A stretch of DNA of 64,000 nt from Populus alba. Taxonomy: Eukaryota > Streptophyta > Magnoliopsida > Malpighiales > Salicaceae. A program made the translations under genes and the position numbers. This document shows positions 1 to 10,854 of the stretch, piece by piece; the first letter of the stretch is position 1; each line of letters begins with the position of its first letter. The notes under the pieces were generated by a model, which saw only the letters and a program-made list of their open reading frames with translations, searched no databases and was not told where the DNA came from. Where the stretch lies: contig NC_133287.1 in assembly GCF_005239225.2 (NCBI RefSeq), positions 18,108,519-18,172,518 on the forward strand, written 5' to 3'.

Positions 1-324
1 ATTTTCTTGAGCAACAAACATTAGATTATTTTATTCTAGGATTAAATGAATAATTTTACTGTACATTAAAAAATAAAATTACCAAAACTAACCCTATGAT
101 ATTCACAAAAGACAATTGTGTCATGGTGAAAAGCCTACCTTGCCACCAATGCTTAGATTAAAGTTTTAATGGACAAGGGGTAATATAATAATTACATTAT
201 TACCATGAATATTATTATGTGTTTTGTGGCACAATAAGTTTCCTTCTAGCTTTTTTTTTTTTTTTTTTTTAATGTATCATATTTATCAATTAATATGTAT
301 ATAGCCACATTAACTCCATTGTTC

Positions 325-1200
325 TTGCTTGATGATGTTCCAAAAATTCAAGTATATCAGGAACAAGGCTTATATGTTGGATAATATATTAATCTCTTAG
401 TTCTAGCAATTCGAGCATTTCTTTATAGTTAAGGTAGTTGATAGTTGGTACCTGGTAAACTAAAGTGACTGGTTCCTAGTAAGCCAAAATGGCTGGTACC
501 AAATAATTGGTGGTTGGTAAGCTGAGGTGATTGGAAGCTGATATTTATAAAAAGGTCTTATTTGGTAGATATAAAGACTCTCAGATATTTAAGTAAATAT
601 CTTTGTAAAGAGAGAAAATACAATGATATTTTAGAAAGATAGACTCTAAAAATATTAATGCTAAAATATTAAGTATGAAGAGATTGTGAATCTTGAACTT
701 GGTGAATTTATAAGGTATTTATAGCCTATGAGTTTTTTTTTTTTTTTTTTTTTTTTGTGTGAAGAGAAGGGGGTGAACAGTAGTTTCACCCTTATAAATT
801 AATGTGGTATTTTAAATTGTATTTCACTTAAAATAATATATATTAAATCAATATAAAATATCAAAAGACTCGAGTGGCGGTCTAAAAAATTATTGAAGGA
901 CCTGTATAGGATCTTAGAACAATTCTCAAAGGAGTGTTGGGTTTAAGTGAGTTGTTTAAGCTCGATAAGGGCTAAAAATAAGCTTAAACACGCTATCTAG
1001 ACTACTAGTAGTTAGGCTTAGGTACGTGCACATGCTCATAAGGGGTGGTGGCTTGGAGCCCAGCACCCCAGTTGGGCTTGGACGCATGCGCCTACATGGG
1101 GTCGGGTTGCAGCTTAGGCCTGCTCCTCTTAGTTAAGCAACATACCTAACTTGGGCTCAAACTATTGCTCGATGCCATATATTTATGAGAGAGTTTTTTA
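325..1200 (+). repeat. Degenerate LTR-like repeat, possibly a solo LTR
   Basis: The segment near 330-390 aligns by eye with 57978-58035: both start TGATGATGT, continue CAAAAA and TTCAAGTA, and end in an AAGGCTTA..TTGGATAAT block. Matching continues through an AAGTA/TATCTTT..AGAGA..AATGATATTTTAGA block (near 595-640), also present near 51770-51800 and 58150-58185. This is one LTR family present three times in the window. Boundaries are approximate, and I found no target-site duplication. Confidence 0.4.
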
Positions 1201-1879
1201 AAAAGTTTTTTGGGACTGTTAAATTTAAGTTTACCATGGATAAGTTAATACATACATCAAATCTCATTTAATATAGATACAACGACTATTGTGAGAGTAT
1301 TTTAAATCTTGATAACATGCTCAACAGGAAAAATAGATGAATCATGAATGATCAAGAACGATTTCCTTGTGAACCAGAAAACATAAAAAAATAGTGATTT
1401 CCATATATTAAGATGATTTAGATTAACAAAGATCAAATACTCAAATTCTTCTATTTGTCTAATTATCCACTTAAACTAGCTAAAAATAAAAATAATGAAC
1501 CTCTTAAACTAAAGATTCCTAAAGCAATCTAAATCCACTTGAATTAAGGATTCGAAAAGCAATTTAAATATACTTAAACTTAGGTTTCCTAACTTTATTA
1601 AGATTTTCATCGCTCTTGATGAACGTTCAAGATCCTAGCTAATCTTTTTCAGCCTCGAATACTAACTTCTTGGCTAATCTACCCTGATAGAATCAATACA
1701 GATTTGAGATGGGTGATAGTAAAACAATTGCTCAGCCGCCAAGTTGAAATATTGATATCACACAGCAGGAGTTTAGAGGTTACAACATATCTTGATGTGA
1801 CCGGGGAAGAGGTATATGCGGGGTAATTTCTTCTATTTGTTAAACCTCTATATGCAACATGTGTTAATTTAATATGTTT

Positions 1880-2085
1880 TATAGCTAACTAGTTGGTTAT
1901 ATAGTAAATACATATTTAAATAATAATAATAATAATAATAATAAGATTTAATATATTTTTAATATTTATTTAATATTAAATTAATGAATCTAGAATAAAG
2001 ATAAACTCTATAGAACAAAAAATACTTTGTAAAGAAAATTATAAAGTTATTATAATTATGAGATTTTTATTGTATTAAAAAATTA
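1880..2085 (-). repeat. Inverted relative of the 18-20 kb direct repeat
   Basis: Read on the minus strand, this stretch closely matches about 18900-19050: a run TATAATTATAA..ACTTTATAATTTTCTTT, then TTTGTTCTATA, then TTTATCTTTA.TCTAGATTCATTAAT. An AAT microsatellite (about 1919-1943) lies inside it. It is probably the end of the same unnamed repeat family in opposite orientation. Confidence 0.5.
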
Positions 2086-3174
2086 TTCAAAGCCTAAAAA
2101 GATCAAAATTTTTAAATAATTCTAAATTTATCTAATAAAATTCTAGAAACTTCCAAATAATTTTATTTTATAATTTTTATTGCATGTATAACATTTGAAA
2201 AACCCAACAACATGGGTATCCTCGACTTGAATGCCATGGTGCTGCTCTTGTCGTTTAGGCGAAATGGAAGATTGGCTCTTGTGGTCGTGGATGAAGAAGG
2301 CAATCCAACCATTAATGGTGGAAACTAAGAACATAATGAGGGGTTCTTTTTTTAAATAATAATAATAATAATAATAATTAATTATGCATTAGAGTCTGAA
2401 AATTTTCTTCTTTCATCGAAACCTTGCTCTATTATCTATTGTATTAATTGATTCCTTAATTTTTGCACAATTACTTGATCAAAGGTCCATTCTCCTTGCT
2501 GGTATTGCATAGTAGAACACAGGATCACTGCTTCTCCTCCATCTCAGCTGTTTGATTGCCCAATTACTTGATGCGGTCCCTTGATCACCATGAACTCAAA
2601 GCTATAAATAAAGGCACGCCTTCAAATTTGACCCGACATTGTTTTAAAACAATTTAGTTTTTTATAAATAAAAATAATTAAGAGAATAATAAAAAAAAAC
2701 GTCGTTCAATATTTTTATTTTAACAATTTAAATAGAAAGAGATAACATCGGTTTAAGAATTTTCTTCCTGGTCAAATTGTTTTAAAAGAAATACTAAATC
2801 ATGTGTTGTTTGCCTCTTTCTAATTATTTGTATTTATATAAAAAAATTAAATTATTTTAAAACGACGTGCTCATAACATTGACAATAACTATCAGAGTTC
2901 AAGCATGATAATGGACACGATAAGAGGTTAAGAATTATTTTACTGCAACTCCTGAAACAGGACTCTTCAGGCTGTTCCTAAAAGCAAATAACAAAAACCC
3001 TATCAAATATGAATTAGCTCAATTTGGCGGCTAGGGTTTAGTTTGTACCATTCCTGTTCATATTTGGAATATAAACCTGTTTGTTGAAGCTATAAACTTG
3101 TCATCGTTATGAGCCAAATTTCTCATCTGGGTTTTGTCTAAATTCTTTTATCAACCATTCATTAATTCTCTCAA

Positions 3175-3433
3175 GTAAGTCCCTAATTCTATTGTTTTTG
3201 CTTAATTTTCTTTGGTTTTGATCAAAATATAGATCCGGGTTTTTCTTTCTTTGCCCAATCTTGATTCATTGATTCAGTTCTAAACCGAAAGTTCATATCT
3301 TTAGTGAAAAGTTTGTGTCTTGGTGCTAAAGATTGCATCTTTCTTAATTGGTTTGGTAGATTTTAGTGTTATAAATCAAGGGTTTTTGAGGTCTAAGTTA
3401 GTTCTTCTCAAGAAGTTTGATTCTACATTGTAG
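3175..3433 (+). promoter_or_regulatory. Possible 5' UTR intron of the CCCH gene
   Basis: A good donor (GTAAGT at 3175-3180) follows a pyrimidine-rich leader. Acceptor AGs lie at 3411-3412 (after CTTCTCA) and 3432-3433, immediately before the ATG at 3438. Either would leave the start codon intact. This is inferred from splice-site consensus only. Confidence 0.35.
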
Positions 3434-3437
3434 AAAT

Positions 3438-5482
3438 ATGAGTTACCCTGATTCCCCTGTTTCTTTTATGGCATCACAGGCCTCGTATCAATCAGGCAGT
3501 GATGCTATTGATGTGTGGCCTCAATTTGTAATGAATAACAATGAGCAATTTGAACAACAACAACAACACCAACCTGCTTATAAAAGACCTAGAAACTCTG
3601 AGGACAATTCCAACCAATCCATGAGTTCTAGGGTGCCACCAACAAACAGCCTTCCAGTCCACAAGGGAACAACCAACATCTTTTTCAAGACGAGAGTGTG
3701 TGCAAAGTTTAAGACTGGTACTTGTAGGAATGGTGAGAATTGCAATTTTGCTCATGGAATGCAAGATTTGAGGCAGCCCCCACCAAATTGGAAGGAACTA
3801 GTGAGTGTAGGTGTAAGTAGTGAAGAGGATAGGTCAGCAGCGACGAACCGGGAAGATGATCTGAGGATAATTCACAAGATGAAGTTGTGCAAGAAGTTTT
3901 ATAATGGGGAGGAGTGTCCTTATGGGGATAGGTGTAATTTCCTTCACGAGGATCCAGCAAATTTCAGGGAGGACATGGGGAGGTTCAGGGAGAGTTCTGC
4001 AATAAGTATAGGGACTACAGACCACCTGATGGGCCAAGGAAGTGGCGTTTTAAATGCTGCTGAAGTTAACAGGCCTGCAAACACTGCTGTTTCGGATGCT
4101 CCTCGATCAAATTTAATAAAGCCTGTTTATTGGAAGACAAAGTTGTGCACGAAGTGGGAGATGACAGGTCAATGCCCCTTTGGAGAGAAATGTCACTTTG
4201 CTCATGGGCTAGCAGGTGCTTTCTGTTGCTTGAGTTGCATTCCGTTGTTATATTTAACCTGTTTGCCACTACAGTAATTGTTAGGGTTATAGTTTGGTTA
4301 AATCTTGATGAGTCAGACTATTTGAATTGGAATTCTTCATTTGTTTTCCCAACAGGCTTTAAGTATATGATGATATCTTGATTTATCTTTCTGGAGAGCC
4401 CGGTGACTGCCAACTGAACTTGTTAAAATAAATCAGTGAGTCTAAGCTTAAAATTCCATTTTGTAGTTTTAGTGGCCCCCGAGATACTGGCATAGCTCTC
4501 ATATGTCACCTTATGTGCCTTCGAATTGAGGGAAAATCCCTGCATGAAAGTTAAAGGCCTATCATTTATAGAGAGAAATTCATCTTGTGCTAACTAATAT
4601 TCAAATTTCCATTTTCTGGAGATGGATCCCTTGGTCAATCAGTTGTCTTTTAATCAGTTCCTAATTCTATTCACACTGTATCTGTTTAGAATAGCCTGTT
4701 AATGTCCTTAAAGAGTCGTGTTTTTGGATGTCGAGTCTTCTTAAGCTAATATTTAACAGGATCAGCACGTCCTACATCTTGATTTTGCTTTGTAGTTTTG
4801 ACTTTCTGTGAGGCTGTCTTCTTATCTCCTGAAAAGGCACTCATCATTTATCTCTTTAAAGTATATTATCTATTTATCTAGAACAGAATTTTATTTTTTA
4901 GTTAGAAACTTGAACCGCTGCGTCTTGTGTAGCAGTAATACTTTCTGGGTCCTCAGTTCTAGTTCTATGATTAGAGATAGACAGAATTGGTCACAAGCAT
5001 GCACAATGATGATAGGAGTGAGCAGTAAGAACTGTGTGCGATGCTGTATTTGTCTAGTTTTCTTATCTTCCATTGATTTCTTGACTAGAAAAGTTGATCC
5101 TTGTATTTGATGCGTGTTGTGCCATATAATCACAATTGTGTTCCTCTAGAAAAGATGCAAAGAAATCATCATTGATGGGCTCTGTTTTTGTTTTTATCTA
5201 TTAAATTCAACTTTTCCATTGAACTCAGAGTTGCAAGTTCCTGGTGGACGCACTGAGGTGGAAGCAGGAAATGCAGGCTCCGCTGTGACTAAAGCACCAA
5301 CACCTGTTCTTCCTAATAACATGTCTCCAAGTATGACGGTGAATGTGCCTAGTTTAGTTGAAGAAAAGGGTACGAAATGTTTATTAAAGTGGAAAGGACA
5401 GAAGAAAATAAATCGGATTTATGCTGATTGGCTTGATGATCTGTCATTAGTGCACAACTCGACAAACCAGGTGCAGAGTTGA
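3438..5482 (+). CDS. CCCH-type zinc finger protein, two exons
   Basis: Exons 3438-4215 and 5229-5482 join in phase 1 to give 343 aa. Three CCCH fingers are visible: C88-x7-C96-x5-C102-x3-H106, C151-x8-C160-x5-C166-x3-H170 and C237-x8-C246-x5-C252-x3-H256. The N-terminus is Q/N-rich. After the intron, a conserved basic tail (KGTKCLLKWKGQKK..RIYADW) resembles the plant family that includes Arabidopsis C3H39. Such proteins bind RNA, and some shuttle between nucleus and cytoplasm; the target here is unknown. The open frame begins upstream at a TTG, but the first ATG is at 3438 and opens with MSYPDSP, as I expect for this family. The donor (GCAG/GTGC) is weaker than usual. Reading through the intron reaches a stop at 4275-4277, so intron retention would keep all three fingers but lose the tail. 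No lesion is seen. Confidence 0.9.
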
Positions 5483-6403
5483 GTTTGAGTTCATAGTTAA
5501 AGTTTGCACTGTATTCATGTTCTAGTCGAATCAAGAGTTTTTTGACTGTTCTGTTTCCAAGGTTAAAATTTTGTACTACAGAATGTTGAGTTGTTCAAAG
5601 TCACAGGAGATGAGGCATTTTAATAGTTTTCTTTTTTCACCCATTGTTTGCCTTCATTGATATTTTCTTTTTGCAGATTGGAACTAGCCACCATTGATTC
5701 TTGGTAAACACACAAAAATTGAACCCAAACAACAGTGATAAACACACATAGAAGCAGTGTACAGAAGGCGGGCAGTTCAGGGGGAAGACATGGTTCTAAC
5801 TATAACCGAGTTAATGCAATGCAAGTCATACTTCAAAGAGAAGTGCCCAGCAATATTGAACAATTGAAAGAAAGGTGAACTTGTGAGGGGACAATCAATT
5901 AAGTTGGAAACAACAATGGTGTTGATGACCTTGACTCTATAATTCCTGGGATCCTCTCAATTCGTCGAAATTTGAAGTGATTCATCAATTATTTATGCTT
6001 GACTAGATGATGTTCTTCTAGGACATGCAACTCTATTTTTTTACAATGCCTTTATTTATACTAATATAAAACAAGGAGCATCATGCCTATACAAGTTCAC
6101 AGTTAAGTCTTGATACACAGAACCCCACACACCATTTAAGAGTTTCTATTATTCTATTAATTCTTAGCATCTGTCTTATTTGACAAGATGTAGTTTCTGT
6201 AGTGATGAATCAACAGGCCCCTAGGCCATAATCAGGACGGTGTTGTTTGATGTGATTGTGGGATTAGATCCAAGAGAACATGAAGCAACGCATAAAACAG
6301 CCAAGCCCCTAAACCCCTAGCGGTTACAGGAAATTCCTTGAGCCAAGATCACTCTTTTGGATAGTCAAATTTCAATTCGTAACCAATCACTAAGGCCAAC
6401 AAA
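5483..6403. other. 3' UTR of the CCCH gene and spacer
   Basis: A pyrimidine-rich stretch ending in TTGCAG near 5675 could be an acceptor for a 3' UTR intron. The rest shows no recognisable gene or element. Confidence 0.5.
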
Positions 6404-6720
6404 CGGAATTGGCAGCATTATCAAATTTATCAAAACTGACAAAAGATGGGTTTCAGAAGTTGATGTCAGATAACAAGCTAGATGCCTTGGTGACTCCCAG
6501 CGCATCTGTTGGTCCTGTCCTTGCAAATGGAGGGATTCCCAGGAATCAATGTCCCATCTGGTTATGACGATATGGGGGTGCCTTTTGGCAATAAGGTTAC
6601 AGAACCGCAGCTGATTCAGATTGCATCTGGCTTTGAACAAGCTGCTAAAATCAGAAAGCCTCCTACATTCAATGCTGGAAAAACTTCAAGAGAACGTCTT
6701 GTTTGCTTTCTACTTCTATG
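6404..6720 (+). pseudogene. Amidase exon-5 relic
   Basis: The sequence matches the last exon of the intact amidase at 10046-10402: LSKLT.DGFQKLM, then LDALVTP, PGINVP, GYDD.GVPFG, LIQIA.GFEQA and KIRKPPTFNA. One extra base shifts the frame near 6530-6540, and about 18 bp are missing where the intact gene encodes the INFGGLKG segment. The stop has moved downstream. No exons 1-4 are found to the left. It is therefore a dead fragment left by an earlier copy of the tandem amidase family. Confidence 0.85.
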
Positions 6721-8219
6721 AATAATTACCTAGGAAAGCGGTGAGCTGTATGTCAATTGGCACAGTGTCACCTCCTACAGGACTTGTTTGAGTCTTCTCG
6801 TAAAAAATAAATAAAGGAATCTATAAATATCCGAGGAACCCTAGACTTCTTCATTCAAGTGGTAGTAGTTCTGTGAATCAAAGAGAAGCTTGAAGAACAT
6901 CTAATCAGCAGCTCATTCTTAACAGGCCAAGCAATGACTAGGGAAAGAAGAAAACACCCTTCAAAGCCTAAATCTGGGGACTTTATTCTTTAACTGTAGC
7001 ATTTGAGGTTGTAACTCTGCCTTCCAAAGAAGCCGAAATGAGGAATCCTTGCACTAAATGTTTAACTGCAGGGGGCTCTTCCATTTTTGTTCTTCACTAC
7101 TATTTTTGAGGACTGTATCTGTTCAAATTTCAAACCTTGTCTCCAAACTGTAATTGCATACAACAATGAAGCAGTCACTTCCCGAAGACTAATTAATACT
7201 GTCTAATTCGAAGTTATTTTAGTATAATTTATTCATTATGAACACTAAAACAGCTATTAAATTTGATATTTGGATTGGCTTTTGGAGACCTTTTAGGGGT
7301 TCATCCCCTGAAAGAAGATAGAAACCTGTTGGCTGAAGACAGGCTGTCTAAAAAATGGTATCAAAGGGTATCAGTTGACTTTAATTATCCCGATGGCCAT
7401 GTTGATGTCCCATGAAAGTATGAACTGTCATTGAACTATTGAAACTCAGATACAAACACATAATCCATACATATAAACACCGGAAAGCAAGGAAACTTCT
7501 TTAGAATCTATGGTGAATTGCTGTCCATTTGGCTCTTGCCAAAAGCAGCAAACAAACCATAGAGCAGGACTGTTTCTGTGCACTGAATGCTTTCCACATA
7601 AAATAATCTAAAGCTTCAGAAATCATTAAAGAACAAATTGCCAGAAATGGACGGCAATTAAACAACAGTGCGCGCCCCCATATTTGCCAGCGATGCCTTG
7701 AACGTTTTCCGTATAAAATAATCTATAGCTCCAGCTATCATGCATGAAAAACTGCCAGAAACGGAGGGCAAAATACCAGTGAGCCATGAATTGGTCATTC
7801 ACCAGACACCTTGCTGCAGCCTTGACTTGGTCATAAACCAACCAATACCTCAGCTCACTGCTATAAGAGTATTCTATAGGGGCATTTCTTTTGTGCAATG
7901 AGTTAAGAAAGACGATTTTGCAATCATTGGTGCCTTCGCTTTTTTCAAAATTAACAAAAGCATTCTCTTATAATCAGCAACATTAATTATAGTGCCACCA
8001 TCCATAAGGACAAGTAGAATCCTTTCAGAAAGCAAAGATAGGTGCACTGTTTTAATCAAGTGGCAGTATTTAATTAACAGAATTATTCAAATATACTGTC
8101 CACAATATGCATCGCAGGCACCGATATATTCATTGTTTCTCTATGTGTAGTCAAGACCATTTCACATCTCACTCAAACACAAGTTCAACATTGAACACAG
8201 TTCTACAGCGACATACGAT
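6721..8219. other. Spacer and upstream region of the first intact amidase
   Basis: No gene is seen. The stretch 7490-7870 is partly duplicated within itself (see repeat at 7589-7775) and is related to 16440-16600 upstream of the broken amidase copy: both contain AGAAATGGACGGCA, GCCATGAATTGG and TACCTCAGCTCA. This suggests the amidase copies were amplified together with their upstream DNA. Confidence 0.5.
7589..7775 (+). repeat. Imperfect ~115-bp direct repeat upstream of amidase 1
   Basis: AAATAATCTA at 7601 recurs at 7716. GCCAGAAATGGACGGCAA near 7640 recurs as GCCAGAAACGGAGGGCAA near 7754. The offset is therefore 114-115 bp. A third, shorter relative lies near 16470. Confidence 0.6.
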
Positions 8220-10402
8220 ATGGTTACCAAGAAACCATTGATGAGTTCTTCGGTTTTCTCATCACTAATTTTCTTTCTTTTAGCAATATCATGCCATGCA
8301 TTCTCAATTAGAGAAGCTAGCATAAGTGATCTCCAACTTGCTTTTAAGCAGAAGAAGCTCACCTCAAGGCAACTAGTCGAGTTCTACGTTGGAGAAATCC
8401 ACGGGCTCAATTCAGTCCTTAAAGGGGTCATAGAAATAAACCCTGATGCACTCTATCAAGCTGATAGAGCCGACTATGAGCGGAGGGTTAGGGCACCAGG
8501 TGCTCTGGTTGGCTTGCATGGCATTCCTATCCTGCTAAAGGATAACATTGCCACCAAAGATAAGCTAAACACAACAGCTGGCTCTTTTGCGCTGCTTGGA
8601 TCAGTTGTCCCTCGTGATGCAAGGGTAGTGGCAAAGTTAAGGAAATCTGGCGCTATAATTCTTGGAAAGGCCAGTTTGAGCGAGTGGGCTGCTTTCAGAT
8701 CACTTAATGCACCTAATGGTTTTAGTGCTAGAGGTGGCCAAGGAAAGGTGAGTTAGGGGGTGTGTGGTGTTGAAGATGAACCTATTTTTTTAAAAATTAA
8801 ATTTTAATATATTTCCAGATAAAAAGTACCTTCAACTTTGTTATTTTAACCCCATAAACCTTGTTCAAGTTTTTCTATGTTTTTTGTAGGTCAGTTTTTG
8901 TTGGCTTTTCGCTCTTCAATTATTTGCTTGAATATTCACGAGATGATCAGCCATGTCCCAAAGAAATATCCATCGTAGTTGGTAGAGTAACACTCTAGTG
9001 TTCTGGGTATTTGTGCAGAACCCATATGTTCTATCAGCTGATCCCTGTGGATCAAGTAGTGGGTCAGCAATATCAGTAGCAGCAAATTTTGTAGCAGTAT
9101 CACTAGGGACTGAGACTTATGGCTCCATCCTCTGTCCATCTAATGCAAATTCGGTGGTGGGCATAAAACCAACAGTTGGTCTCACCAGCCGAGCTGGGGT
9201 TATCCCAATTTCTCCTAGACAGGACACTGTTGGGTGAGTGTTCTTATACTAATCCTATAACATCACTGCATTAATCTTCACTCGATTAGGCAATCATATC
9301 AGCAATAAATATGGTCTACTTATTGTCAAGTCGTTCCATTGATTCCAGTCAACAGATAATCACTCCTTGGCTTTGTATGGGACAGGCCTATCTGCAGGAC
9401 TGTATCGGATGCTGTTATCGTCCTTGATGCCATTGTAGGTGTTGATTACAATGATGCTGCAACCGGAGAAGCATCAAAGTACATTCCATACGGTGGCTAC
9501 AAACAATTTCTCAAGCCTTATGGATTGAAAGGGAAGAGACTTGGAATCGTAAGGAATCCATTCTTGGGTTTTGCCAGTAAAGCAGAGAGTCAAGCTTTTG
9601 AGTACCATCTTCGAACACTAAGGTGATAAAAAATATTCTAACCATTAATTTAAGGTTTTTTTTTTTTTTTTTTTATCAAATAAGGGTTTATGTAATACAA
9701 GTTTTATCTCCAAATGAAGAGAAGGAGGTTCAGTTATAGTTGACCATTTGGAAATAGCCAACATCAATGCTATCTTAAATTACACTGGGAGCGGTGAAGC
9801 AATAGCATTGCTAGCTGAGTTCAAAATATCCTTGAATACATATTTGAAAGATCTGGTGGCTTCCCCAGTCCGAACCTTAGCCGATGTTATTTCATTCAAC
9901 CTAAAATTTGCAGATCTTGTGAGTATATGGGAACAGGTTTTCTTTCAATTTTTTTGTTTACAATGATCAATATTTAAGCTACACCAGTAATTCTAAGAAT
10001 TCATGATTACATCTTACAATCTTAATATATTGAATGGTCATACAGGAAAAGATCAACGAATTTGGTCAAGACATCTTTCTTTTAGCTCAAGCTACAAATG
10101 GGATCGGCAAAATAGAGAAGGCAGCATTAATAAATTTAAAGAAACTGACTAGAGATGGATTTCAGAAGTTGATGCGGTATTATAAGCTAGATGCCTTGGT
10201 CACACCTGGTGCAGGTTTTGCACCTGTTCTTGCAATCGGAGGATTCCCAGGGATCAATGTCCCCGCAGGATATGATGATAAGGGTGTGCCTTTTGGCATC
10301 AACTTTGGAGGATTGAAGGGTACAGAACCAAAGCTAATTCAGATTGCATTTGGTTTTGAGCAGGCTACTAAAATTAGAAAGCCTCCCACATTCAAGGCTT
10401 GA
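8220..10402 (+). CDS. Secreted amidase-signature protein, copy 1
   Basis: Five exons (8220-8747, 9019-9233, 9386-9622, about 9720-9918, 10046-10402) join to 511 aa without a stop. The family hydrolyses amide bonds with a Lys-Ser-Ser triad. Here these are K107 (LLKDN), cis-Ser S188 (CGSSSGS) and nucleophile S212 (GSILCPS), with the 24-residue Ser-Ser spacing typical of the family. It resembles Arabidopsis At4g34880-type amidases; the substrate is unknown. A hydrophobic N-terminus ending SCHA (about residues 10-27) is a likely signal peptide. One oddity: the segment before the nucleophile reads GTETYGS, whereas copies 2 and 3 have GTETDGS. The exon-4 acceptor at 9718-9719 has a poor pyrimidine tract; it was chosen because it keeps phase and matches the other copies. 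A Copia element lies 43 bp past the stop and splits the 3' UTR. Confidence 0.88.
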
Positions 10403-10445
10403 AGCTTCAAAAGAATGGCTTCTTTGAAATTCCAAGTTTTATATT

Positions 10446-10792
10446 TGTTAGACAATTGACATTTTTAATCAAGTATTGTTTGTTTTCTTTTCTTTCATTT
10501 CTGTTTTGATTTTGTTAAAGTAAATCCCTTGTTTTTCTGATGTTGTTGCTGAGATTAGTGGCAGCATATTCTCCACTACAGTTAGTGGCTAGTGACAACA
10601 AATTGTCCACTACAGTTAGTGGCTGATAACTAGGGAGGTTTGTTGTATTTAAAGACATGCAGTTAATGAAATACTCACTGAGACATTTTATCAAACACCT
10701 TGTGTGTAATTCGTGTTCTTCAATACCAGCATTGTTGTTCTTGATTGTGCATCCCTTCACCTGCACAAAACACAGCAACACAATTCTTAACA
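10446..10792 (+). repeat. 5' LTR of Copia element 1
   Basis: 347 bp, TGTTAG...TTAACA. Compared with the 3' LTR it lacks 23 bp after the first ATTTTT run. The missing block is flanked by TTTAA-like microhomology, consistent with slippage. Two substitutions are seen: GACAACA versus GACAGCA, and ACTCACTG versus ACTCATTG. Confidence 0.93.
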
Positions 10793-10793
10793 G

Positions 10794-10805
10794 TGGTATC
10801 AGAGC
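10794..10805 (+). other. Primer-binding site of element 1
   Basis: TGGTATCAGAGC is complementary to the 3' end of initiator tRNA-Met, the usual plant Copia primer. It is separated from the LTR by one base. Confidence 0.9.
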
Positions 10806-10854
10806 ATCTCAGATCTTACAGGACCAAAACACCTTTTTTTTCAAAATCTCAAAA

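Larger units (their letters stand above)
1..3170. other. Intergenic AT-rich DNA left of the CCCH gene
   Basis: No reading frame here looks like a gene. The stretch holds a decayed LTR-like repeat (about 325-1200), an inverted relative of the 18-20 kb repeat (about 1880-2085), two AAT microsatellites (about 1919-1943 and 2355-2378) and poly-T runs near 250 and 732. The segment 2380-3170 shows no recognisable element. The promoter of the CCCH gene should lie at its right end. Confidence 0.6.
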
